This document shows positions 37,301 through 47,401 of a stretch of DNA of 64,000 nucleotides, piece after piece. This stretch comes from Klebsormidium nitens (taxonomy: Eukaryota; Streptophyta; Klebsormidiophyceae; Klebsormidiales; Klebsormidiaceae). Under the pieces are notes generated by a model. It made no database searches. It was not told the DNA's origin and saw nothing but the letters and a program-made list of their open reading frames with translations. The stretch is from the NCBI GenBank assembly GCA_000708835.1, contig DF236959.1:359685-423684 (forward strand). Reading direction: 5' to 3'. The position numbers and the translations under genes were made by a program. Every line of letters begins with the position of its first letter. Positions within the stretch are counted from its first letter, which is position 1.

Positions 37301-40300
37301 TTCGGCGCCAGGGGGGGCGAGGCTAACGGCTGCAGAGCAAGAAAATGTCTTACACTTAGAATGAGGGCTAAGGGCGGTGACAGCTGGTCAACAAGCTTCA
37401 TCAAAAGTTGAGTAAGGTTGAGAAGACACCGTGGATAAGCCTAAAGAGGCAAAGGTCATTTTAAACCTCACAACCAACCAAAGAGAACATGTTGCAACCA
37501 AGTGAAAGACGACATGCGCAGCTTACCTGTCTCGTGCTGCGCAGCCGTCTCTTCGTCCACGGACGCGATGGCATTGCCGTCGGTTCCGGTTCCGTTCCGC
37601 GCTTGTTGCTCCTGGAGCGCGTCGACCGGCACCTTGACGCTCTTGAGCGAGTCGTTGTCGTGACCGACACGTGCCTTCTCCTTCTCGTCGAGGACGTCCT
37701 CGGGGATAATGGCCTGGGGCTTGCCGATGGCTGTAGAAGCGATAGAAAAGGTCTCATAAGACCTTAAATTCCACAATCAGACGCAAGAGCCTGCTGAGTG
37801 ACTGAAAAGTGGCTGGGGTGTAGAGAAGAGAGCTCGCTTGGAGCCGATTCTCAGCGGTTGCGTTCACGTGATGCCAAGGACAAAAATGGCGAGAACCAGC
37901 TAAGTTTACTACATGTGGACAGGGCGTCAGGATCATAGCACTGCACGTCTTCGTCTCAAAAAGAAGCAGAGAACTTACGCGGGAGTAGTCCATCGCGGCT
38001 TTGATGAGCCGGTAAAAATTGCTGACGTAACCCAAGACGACGCCGACGCTGAAATACACCCACCAGTGCTCATGAACGCACAGGGCATTAGAGCTCCCTA
38101 AACCTTCATTTAATACGAAAGCAGAAAGCAGCAAACTCACGTGGGAAGTAGTCGAGCGCGGCGTTGATGAGGAGGTTGAAGATGACGGCGTATCCGACCA
38201 TGACGCCGACGCTGACCCACACCCACCAGTGCTGGTGGAACAGGCCGCGTGACGTCAGGATGATGGACCCCAGCGTCTCGTTGGTGCCCGGCGCGAGCTT
38301 CTGCCAGCGGGGCGCACTGAACTCGTTGATGGCCATGCCCTGCTGCACGTAGCTCAGCGGCGAGATCCAGAAGCCCCAGATCCACCACGGGTGGATTTGC
38401 GCTGCACAAGAGGTTCGGAGTGTCAGTAAGTCGAAGCATCTGTAATCCTATTTTCACAGGAGTTCTCTTCGGATGTGCGCGGCCCAAGAGGTTCGGAGAT
38501 CACCAACACGTGCGTCAGATTGCAAGCGCACTGGTGGCATCCTAGTCCTCGCCAATCTGGTTTTTGGCCGGACCGTAGCGTATTTCCAACATCTGGTTCA
38601 TAATTTGTATCTACGAGTCAAAAAAGCTTCAAGACCATCTAAACGTTTGGAACCAATCAGTGTACAACTTGGCGCTCACGCTTGGCGATGATGAAGCCTC
38701 CGAGCAAGAGGATGCAGAATGCCAAAAAGACCTGTTCAAGCAGCATGCTCGGAACTGAACTCAGAAAGGTTTCAAATACTGATTTCACCATATGAGCGGG
38801 GGACAACATAAACGAACTTGGCACTCACGCTTGGCGATGATGAAGCCTCCGAGCAGGAAGATGCAGAGGAGTGCGAAGGAGCCGGCTGTGTTGGCGATGG
38901 TCATGGTGCGCGCCAGGACACCAACCAGACGGAAGAGGCCCACCCCCATCTGGTGCAGCGCGAGCAGGATCAAGATGTAAATGAAGAACCTGGGGAAGCG
39001 ACGTGGCAAAGATCGTTAGTTTGATTCCAGTCACAAGGTCAGCTATGGGTCGGTTATTGTGAGGCTCCGTTCCTCAAAATGGGGATGTATTTAAGAAACT
39101 GAGATTGACACGTACTTGGAAGTCAGATCGTAACCTTCCTAGTCAAATCAGATGGTCAGCGGATCCCTAATCTACTCAAGTGTTTGAACCATGTATTGCT
39201 CTTGATCGTCGAAAAGAAGATATCCTCAGATGAGTCGTGCGCTCAGCGGACGATAAGGATCCCACCAGAACGCCCTGATGGCTGTCTGGGGAAGTGTGAG
39301 GCCAAATGAAGAATGCTGTAGGAAGTACCTCTGCGGCTCCATAGCGAAGAATTTAGATTCGAAGCTTCTCTTCAGATTCCGTACGAGGCTCAAGCAGAAG
39401 AAGACTCGAGAATCCGGTTTGGACGTACTCAACCCATTTTCACAGAGTGGACTCATTCCCACACGTACTCCGGACACCTCTACGAACATCCTTTTCTTCC
39501 GTCTCGACTCACCTGCCAGCGTCCGGCGCCAGTCCGACAATATAGTAGGTGAGCGCGGTCCAGATGAGCACTTCGACGAGGGTATAGGGCAGGCGGGTGA
39601 TGATGGCGGGCAGGTTGAAGGCCCACCCAGGGTAGAACTGGTCCTCGCGCTGCTTGAAGAAGATGGGCAGCCGTTGCACCTGCGGGGTGGATGGATCGTA
39701 GCCAATACCGCTGACGAAGAGGAGAAAGCGAGGAGAGGAAGAAAAATCAAGGAACCAAGATCTTAAGACAGAGGGGATTTGTTTTGTGTAAATGGGTCTT
39801 AACGATTTTGCTGTAAGCAGAACAAAGTTGACCCTTTTCAACAAAGTCCTATGCCGTACTTTCGGTGATACACGCTGGTGGTACGCTACCAATCGTTTCG
39901 AGAGGTACCAGAAGGTCTGTGTTAATCAAGCGAGGAGTCGAGAAGGAAGAACCTCAGATCCAATTCCGTGCGTTAATTTAGCCCCTGATTGACAGAGGCG
40001 GGTATTCTTTGGCTGCTTCAAATTCGGGCTCTAGGGACATCCAACAGCCGCCTAGACATTGAAAAGGGGATGCCGTAAAAAAGAGAGACCAGAAAGGGCT
40101 CCGGGTATACAAAGAACGGGCCCCATGCTCACCGTGAGCGACATTTCTGCGTAGCTGTTGAACATGATGTGCACGAGCGAGAAGAAGATCATGGACAGGT
40201 ACAGCGAGCCGTCCTGGATGTTGTCGGGGTTCAGCGTGGTGCGGAAGAACACCGTCGCCGTCATGAACGCCATCACGGCCACCTGTGAACAGGAGTTACT

Positions 40301-43300
40301 TCAGATTGTGTAGACCATGCGTTTGTGATGCATTACAGACATAAAAAAATCCTCTGATGAAGCCATCCAGAAAGCGCATGTCCGGTCACATGCAAACCTG
40401 AGGATCTCCAAATGAGCGGTTCGGGTTACTTCTGTACTTTCAACACGCAGATGAAGTGGAATCCGTATCTCTATCAGAATTTCTCAGAGATAACATATTG
40501 TAAGTTTCCTTTGGAACTCAGACGAAGCGGTACCCAGAGCCGATCTCAAACACCAAATATGCCGGCAAACTCAGTCCCAGAACCCGCCTACAAACCGACC
40601 TGGACCGTCTCGAAAACGTGCAAAAACATGGTCTGCGGCAGAAGCGTCTACTCGCTGTCCAGGCACGCCTTGATCAGATTGCCACGAGAACTGAATACCA
40701 AACCGACGCGCAACCCAAATCTCAACCGGCCCACGAAACCCACCTGGAACGTCTTGAAGATGTACAGAAACTTGGTCCGCCGCATAAGCGTCCACTCGCG
40801 GTCCAGGCACGCCTTGAAGATCTCGTACTGCGGCGCGCCGTACTTCGTCTTCGCGAGGGCGTCCGACGGAATTTCCGACTTTTCCGGCGGAACGGACAGC
40901 TCCTTGCGGATCGCCTGGCCCACCTCAAAGTCGTTGAACGCGGCCGCGAAGACGGAGACGGGGACGTACTTGTAGGGCACGTCGCGGGACCAGTATTGCT
41001 GCATATGAAGTGAAGCAAGAAATGAGAGGCTGCGACTCTCTCTCCAATGACTTCGAAGCCGACCATTTGAAACCAACTATTTGCACAAAAGAGGAGCAGA
41101 TGGTGCATTTGATGCTGATTCGATGCTGAGAAAACTGCCAAGAAGGTGAAAAAAACGCGCTACATGACACGGGTGATTGTCTGGAAGCAGTCCTTGGAAT
41201 CTCTCGGCCGCCACTCAGACGACCCAGCGCCAAACCGTATATAAAGCAAATCATATGGTGCAACGAACCAACAAAAGCGCGTTCATTCTCCTCAACCAGC
41301 AGCACTAGGGATCAACCTAAAGAACCACGAACCTTCATTTGATATAGACTGCTACTCAAGGAACTTCAAAAATCGTAACAAGATTATGTAATGCACATAT
41401 TCTTCCAGGAGTGATTTGAGACCCACCTCCTGATCCTTGCGCGATGTGACCTCCTGCAGAAAGTCCGCGATGCCCTTGCGTGGCGGGCACTTGAACCCCT
41501 GCGTCTCGAAGAACGCCAGGATGTGCTCCCGGGGGCCCTGGTAGATGACGTGGCCCTCCGACAGCAGCACGACGTCATCAAACAGCTCGAACGTCTCGGG
41601 GGCGGGCTGGAGGAGTGACGTCATTACGGTGGACTGCGTGCAAAGAGGAGATGTGTGAGAACGGGGGGTAAATCCAACCAATAGGAGGGCAGTTGAAATG
41701 TTTCAAGACCTCCTAGGATTTCTGGCGCTTTTTCAGAGGCAGTCAACCAGCAAAAATCAGGCAATCCAATACGGAGCCCGACTCTTGTTACCGACCATCT
41801 CTTTGCTTGCTAGAAGATCCAAACGGGTGTTTCTTTTACACCAGATAGAACCGCTTGTATCGACTTGCTCTGACAAAGACTCGGATACGAAATGCTTGCT
41901 GCCAGCACCTTTTCGCTTTTGATTTTGTACTCGCTTTCATAAGGTTTTCGAGACACTTGGTGAGTGAGTCTTGGGAGTGCCCCGCTCACGTCTGTGAAGT
42001 GGCAGATGTTGCGCAGGCAGTTCACAATCTGGTAGGTGGTCGAGCTGTCCAGTCCGGTGGAGATCTCGTCCAACAGCTGCGCACACAAGAAAAACGAAAT
42101 CCTTAGCATTGTTCAATAACGAGCCAACTCCCCCTGGAAGCATTCCTTTGGACGAGACACCAACGGTAAGCTTAGAGGTTTGACTGCTCATGACGTGTGG
42201 ATGAAATTGATGGAGGGGACCAGGCCAAAGCAATCGGTGCTCTCTGTTTGTGTAGGATGATATCCGTTATGCGAAGCGAACGGAAATGAAACGGACACTT
42301 CCGAAGGATCTCAGGAACTCACCAGCACCTTCTTGAGGCCCACGAGCAACTCGCCTGCAAGCGTAAAGGTAATGTCAGAACCAGCTTTCTCAAGGGTTAA
42401 AAGAGGGGTTAGTTTCACGGGCTTGAAACTTGTCTACTCGTTTACTTCGCAACGCCTTCCCGCTTTTACTGCAATCTCGAGCACAGACGTTAGTTCAGAG
42501 CGCATCACTATCGGGATGCACTCGCAGCGGGTTCGTTACTGAGCGGCTTCGAGCTCCGCCCCTTCTTTTAATGCTAGCTACCTCCAATCGACCTCAACAA
42601 CAAGCCACAGTATTGCGCTACGATGAAGTACTTTGCCACACGTACACCAGTTCCACCTCTTACTGCACCTCCGTCTTAACAACGCTTCTCCTCATGAGGT
42701 GGTCAGCGTCTTACCTGTAGTGACCCGTTTGCGCTGCCCACCCGACACGCCCCGAATCAGCTGGTTACCGACTAGAGTGTCCGCACAGATGTCGAGTCCC
42801 AGGATCTTCATGACGTAATCAGTCACCAGGTTTTCCTTCTGGTTCCCAAGAGAAATGGCCTTCATGAACGCGTCGATGTCAGGATCCGGGACGACGCCAT
42901 TCTGGACCTCACGCCTCCCCAGCTCCCGGATGAGATCTGGAATCAAGAATTATTGCATGCTATGAGAGCACGTCCGTAGAAGAATACACTGTTCCTGAGA
43001 GAAAAGTTGCACCAGTTCAGCTCGAAATGAGCATTACTATGTCTCACCAGAAAAAAAAAGACTTTAGATCGTCGAAAACCGCAAGAAGACACAAGTGAAG
43101 ACCTTCGCTCAGAGCTGCGGGCATCTGATCTCCGCGTCACACCAAACAAGCCCGTTTCTGAAGAAAATGTCGCAGAGACTCACCTTGGTTCGCTCCCACT
43201 CCCTGGCACCGCGCACCAAAGTCCAGCGTCTCACGCACTGTCAACTCTCCCATGTGCAGATCCACCTGGGGCACGTACGTGACTGTCCGCTTCGGGTAGA

Positions 43301-44940
43301 ACTCCCTAGCAGAGTGCCCGTTATACGAGATGCTTCCGGTCACCTTAAGATTGGAGTCCAGTCTCTGAGCAAGAGCCAGGAGGAGGGTGCTCTTGCCGCA
43401 GCCAGGGGGACCGAGCAACAGAGTGAGCCGGCCCTGCAGAGGAGGGAGGGCGGAGAAAGGATGAGACGGTTTCTGTCATTCTCAGGGCTCTCTCAGTTTG
43501 ATTGGATTGAATAGGAATGGAGGCGGGAAGTTCACAGATTGCTTTTGGTGTAAAGGAAGCCTGCCAGAAGCAAGAAAAGCTGAAGCAGACAACCTTGAAG
43601 AACTCGCAGTGAGTTTTTTTTTCACAACTTTTTGCACCACACACTTGCTCATGATACTTGTCAGACCACAACATCAGGAGCATGACTCAAACTCCTGATG
43701 ATTGCTGACATGCCTTCCAATGATTGAGATTGCTTATGCTTGTACTAATGCTACTAATGATGATGGACAAGCTCATTCTTAATTGGAACCAACGAGCTAG
43801 ACAGGAGACTCACTGGCTTCAACACGCCTGATACATCACGCAGGATCTGAAACCGCCGACGGGTATCCTTCGTCAGACGGAGTGTCCTGAATATTGACTC
43901 CATGCTGTTGCGGGCGGCGTTTAGCAGGTTGGGGAGAGCACGGCTGCCAACGTAGACGCCCGCCTCGATTGTGAGATTCTCGTATCTGATCTCCACCTTT
44001 GGCTGAGTGACGCCAACTCTGAGGAAGGAGGAAAATGTGGTAAGACGGGACTGACCAATGCAGACAAAATGATGTTGTCTTTCAGTGAGAGAGCCACTGA
44101 TTGTTGCCCTGATAGCGATTGATTTGAAGGAAACTCAAGGACAGATTCTACTGGTGTAAAATGGAGATTTCAGCAGACGTGCTAATAAGTCATTCAAAGA
44201 TTGCTAGCTACAGGGTAGAAAGACAGGAAAGATGGGGCAGTGCATAGAATTCCAAGTAAGACCTGAATGAGAAAATTCAAGATCCAAAACTGTGCCGGGG
44301 ATGCACAAGCAAAAGCCAGAACTGTATACCATACCAAGATGAGTAAAAGTGGATCAAAGCATTGTCTGAAACAACTGCTTTAACAAAACCTTCACATCCA
44401 AGACGACGATGAAGAATACATGCAAGCCTTCTGATGCAACTGTCAAGCCCTTCATATAGTCCCACCATATAAAACAAGCTGAAATGAAAGCCTCAGCTCC
44501 TGCCTCTTCATCAGATTGCAGCAGTAATCGTATCCGCCTCTGTTGTCTGCTGCTTCATTGAAGATTTGGCACCAACTCAAATCTCACCTGTCCAGTCTCG
44601 AGCGGTACTTCTGATAGTAGGCCCCGTTGTCCTGGTCTGTGGTCGCCAAGGCCCTCTTCACAACCTGCTCCCTCTCCTTCCTGCCTAGATTGTGCACCTC
44701 AAATGTCACCACCTGGTCGCCAGCAGGGCCCTTCACCTGGTCATCTGGCAGGAGCGCAGTCTCAGCCCTGAGGTGCGAGGAGAGCTGCTCCAACTTCTTC
44801 CTCCTCAGTTCGGTGAGTCCCAGGCCCCCCTCCTCAAGTGCCACCTCATGCATGACCTCTTGACCAACACTGACAGGATGTGAGTCCATGTGGCCAGTTT
44901 CTTCTCTTGAACCAGGGACGCCCTGGTCATCTACCTCCAT
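31386..44940 (-). CDS. Full-size ABCG transporter, pleiotropic drug resistance (PDR) type, 23 exons
   Basis: Plasma-membrane exporter with the reverse layout NBD1-TMD1-NBD2-TMD2. Minus-strand exons: 44940-44588, 44018-43814, 43433-43184, 42936-42715, 42354-42323, 42076-41990, 41633-41427, 40998-40744, 40282-40133, 39679-39513, 38989-38829, 38401-38141, 37730-37527, 37329-37016, 36509-36359, 35916-35735, 35273-34946, 34580-34400, 33880-33653, 33190-32931, 32500-32334, 32041-32004 and 31623-31386; about 1546 residues. NBD1: Walker [10 protein letters not shown] (near residue 195), signature [12 protein letters not shown], Walker [21 protein letters not shown]2: GVSGAGKTT (near 990), degenerate signature [29 protein letters not shown] boxes include [20 protein letters not shown] and [14 protein letters not shown]. 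It ends in a last membrane helix and FLNYQKR. The exon 14 linker is Ser/Gln-rich with QQSSGLAQ repeats. The first exon may begin further upstream. The substrate cannot be told. Confidence 0.95.
32560..32765 (-). repeat. Two decayed copies of ABCG exon 21 start in intron 20
   Basis: The real exon 21 begins at 32500 with [11 protein letters not shown] after a CAG acceptor. Similar stretches lie about 107 bp further (anchor near 32598) and another 144 bp on (near 32742). In the first the acceptor CAG has become CGG; in the second the frame contains a stop. Both sit upstream of the true acceptor in transcript order and are now intron sequence. Confidence 0.8.
33988..34020 (-). repeat. Copy of ABCG exon 19 start in intron 18
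   Basis: This repeats the acceptor and first codons of exon 19 (33880 downward, [10 protein letters not shown]) about 131 bp upstream in transcript order. The copy keeps a CAG acceptor and an open frame reading [10 protein letters not shown]. Use of this acceptor would need a downstream donor, which I do not see. Confidence 0.75.
37975..38100 (-). repeat. Copy of ABCG exon 12 3' end in intron 12
   Basis: About 120 bp here resemble 38135-38260, the end of exon 12 with its donor, at a period near 160 bp. The copy reads [20 protein letters not shown] and then [10 protein letters not shown], against [20 protein letters not shown] in the true exon. It still ends in a good donor (GTAAGT) but lacks an obvious acceptor. 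Conservation of the membrane-helix reading is notable. Confidence 0.85.
38671..38735 (-). repeat. Copy of ABCG exon 11 3' end in intron 11
   Basis: About 63 bp repeat the end of exon 11 and its donor at 38820-38885 with few changes (period 149 bp). Both read LLGGFIIAK followed by a GTGAG donor. The copy lies downstream of the true donor in transcript order, within intron 11. A nearby intronic stretch (38400-38430) is also echoed near 38472-38505. Confidence 0.85.
40575..40690 (-). repeat. Copy of ABCG exon 8 3' end in intron 8
   Basis: The segment repeats 40720-40830, the end of exon 8 and its donor region, at a period of 144 bp. The frame is broken in the copy and the donor is not conserved. 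It lies downstream of the true donor in transcript order. Confidence 0.85.
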
Positions 44941-47018
44941 CAGGAGGCGATTTACCTTGTCAAGGAAGAGTCGCTGAAACAATTTGCTGCTGATATCAAT
45001 TCACGGCGTAGGTACAAATCACGGAGCAGGCGCGGAAGTGAGACAGGATGGGCCCCCTGGATCGGTTGGTATGCTGTTATATTTCGCTTACAAAGACTGC
45101 ACCTTCGTGTGCGGCTTCCTTTGCACGATACCTACGCCCTCTTCGAACTTCTCAGGCTGGCCTTTACAAGAAGCCTGCAAACCCCAGAAATAGAATGCTG
45201 AATTGCATGCGCGCCAGCCTGCCAGCCGCAGCTAGCCTAGCTGACTTGGGCGGCACATTCTGCAAACACATGATTCGCTGAGGAGGGCATGACATAAGCA
45301 GTCCGCAAACTAAGTTCGTTAGCATGCTTTGTAGGCACATGTTTTTGCCTAAACCCAGGGCATTTTTAAAGAAACCTCTAGCCACATGAAAATAACCCAG
45401 AACTTAACCCAGATTGGGCGCTGAGCTCCTGCAAACGTCATACGCTCGTCAGCACAACGGTCAGGTGGCGCATCGTGGCGGTCTCAGAATGAACCTGCGA
45501 TCTGAGTATCCCGAGAAGAACTTTCGGACGTATCTGCGCCGTCAAAAATGCCACCTCGACACACCGCAGATTGCTCAGACGCGTCAGGTCGACGTCAGGG
45601 ATCCCGCAACCAAACCCTCGAACCCGGCTGTGCGGCCGCGGACGCCGCTTTGAGGCCGCCCGACCCGGCTCCGCGCGGCCGGCCGCCCGGCAGCCCCGCG
45701 GAGACGCGAGCGTGAGCGCGCACTTATGGTGGTATGTAAGCACAGCTAGCTGCTGCCACTCGCGCAAGATGCACAAAACTTGTGAACTCCTTTCGAAAGT
45801 TCGGACGCGGACGGTTCCTGTCGCCGGTCAGGTCGACAAAGCTTGCGACCCGTATTTGTCATCGTCCTGCCAACCGGGTGGTCCTAACCACACTAAAATC
45901 CTAGGAATAAGTGCTCAGCCGATAGTGGCAACCCTAATCTGAGAGCAGTCACAAGGAAGGGACGTGACCCAAATTAAACAAACCGTCACAGAAAGTGGCG
46001 TAACCCTAACACACCATCAGTACTTTGTGACTTAACCCTAATGTCACAGAGAGTGCCCGGCTACTCTGCCGGGTACCGTACTCGTATTCAACGGTGCATA
46101 CCGTCCGCCATTACCAATCCGCGCCGGTACTCCCCAAAACACTGGACAAAGACCGTCCGCGTCCCAACTTTCGAAAGGAGTTTTCAAGTTTTGTTAAATT
46201 TTGTACGTTTTGCGCCACTGGCGCGCCATGGCGTGAAACTCCCACTTGAAACTTGAAAGAGAGAGACCTGGAAAGCTGACCCGGCGCAGGGGTCTTTGTT
46301 TCTTCTTCCCCTCTGTCTGCGTGCACCGGACCATATTGCAAGCTCTCTCTGCCTCTGATGTGGTGTTTCTAGGAAATGCTGAGACGGGCACGTTTTAGAT
46401 GCTAAGCACATGGCGCAGAGGCATGCATTGTCAAAGCTTCGGAAACCACCGTTGCTTACCTTCCTAACTCTCCTTCCTAAAAGCGCCATTTCCGTACGAG
46501 ATCCTTTGCAAGCTTTAGCAGAACAATGTTATCAGTCCCTGGCACGAAATGGCGAGGCGGCAGAAAAGCAAGTGTTGGCTCCAAGCAATTCTCATTCAGC
46601 CTCATGGCGGCCTTGGGCGGATTCGTCACACGGAGGTCAGTTGTTATTGATGGACTTTCAAAATATTCGTCAATCTGCTCATCAAAAGGTGTACTTGGGG
46701 TGCCGGAGAGATTACTGGGTTGCTCTACGAAATAGATTATAGGGTGGTGTAAAATGCAGAGTTTCTCAGAGTTGTGTGGCTGGTCTGCTAGCGACCTTGC
46801 TGATTCGGTTATTCTGCTTTTGCCCCTTTTTTGTCAGCAATTACCACTTCTGTGATCGCCTGGAGTCTTTTCCCTCTGTAGTGCACATGGATGTGTTACC
46901 ACTTCCGCCATGTGTGTCGGCTTCATTGAAACTGGGCACAAACAAGTCACCAGTCAGCATTGTTGGTTGAAATCTTCATGCTTGAATTGGTATTTGGTGG
47001 TGATCTGCTCCGTCTTAG
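44941..47018. other. Intergenic upstream of ABCG; telo-box cluster
   Basis: No firm gene. It includes the promoter of the minus-strand ABCG gene at its left edge. At 45930, 46002 and 46034 three AACCCTAA boxes occur within about 112 bp, two of them next to GTCACAGA repeats. An open frame from ATG 46410 (MAQRHALSKLRKPP) could be a first exon of the uncertain gene at 47.0 kb, but no phase-consistent junction was found. Confidence 0.4.
45930..46041. promoter_or_regulatory. Cluster of three telo-box motifs (AACCCTAA)
   Basis: AACCCTAA is present at 45930-45937, 46002-46009 and 46034-46041. The last two lie close to GTCACAGAAAGTG and GTCACAGAGAGTG. In plants this box is common in promoters of translation and cell-cycle genes. 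Function here is inference; a degenerate telomeric patch is the alternative. Confidence 0.5.
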
Positions 47019-47401
47019 ACCGTCCTGCGGTCTCAAGGACAAATGCAGTACGCCAAAAAGAAGGCGAAGCAGAAGCTGAAACGTTTTCTTATCTCCTTTG
47101 ACGACCTGCAGGTGATGTTGGGAGCTCATCGGGCATTGCCTGTGATGGGGGACTAGATTGGCGGCTTTCTGAAGAGCAGGTGGAGCGGATACGACTATTG
47201 CGGAGCTTGAGGGGGCTTTTAGGGGAAGCGACCTTTGAGAAGCTGCAATTTCCGGCGCCCCAGGCCCAGATCCCTTTGAAGGCAGACAGCGTCAAGCGGA
47301 AACGGGTAAGTCAATGATAAAACTTCACACAGATCAGTGTCTGCTGCAGTTGAGACCTTCTTTCAATCTTCCATTCTTGTTTCTTTCTTCAGACTAGTTA
47401 A
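47019..47401 (+). CDS. Uncertain small gene or gene relic, partial
   Basis: Not recognised. Two adjoining segments look coding but lie in different frames. The first, 47019-47111, follows a TAG acceptor, ends in CAG before GTGATG, and reads QYAKKKAKQKLKRFLISFDD, a basic helix. The second, 47112-47305, reads GGLDWRLSEEQVERIRLLRS, then a helical stretch and DSVKRKR. It ends in a good donor (GGTAAGT) that can join an exon at 47393-47401 giving Thr-Ser-stop. No intron of credible length separates the segments, so either an upstream exon joins 47112 in phase 1 or there is a one-base frameshift. It could be the end of a small nuclear protein or a decayed gene. Confidence 0.35.

Noticed and set aside
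44941-44982. ABCG start placed further upstream of 44940
   Set aside because: The frame is open there but has no ATG, and CAG before CGACTCTTC may be an acceptor in the leader. ATG 44940 was kept, with an upstream coding exon left possible.
46410-46742. 110-codon plus-strand frame starting MAQRHALSKL
   Set aside because: No family match, and no phase-consistent junction to the candidate exons at 47.0 kb; the only nearby AG/GT pair would need a 28-nt intron.
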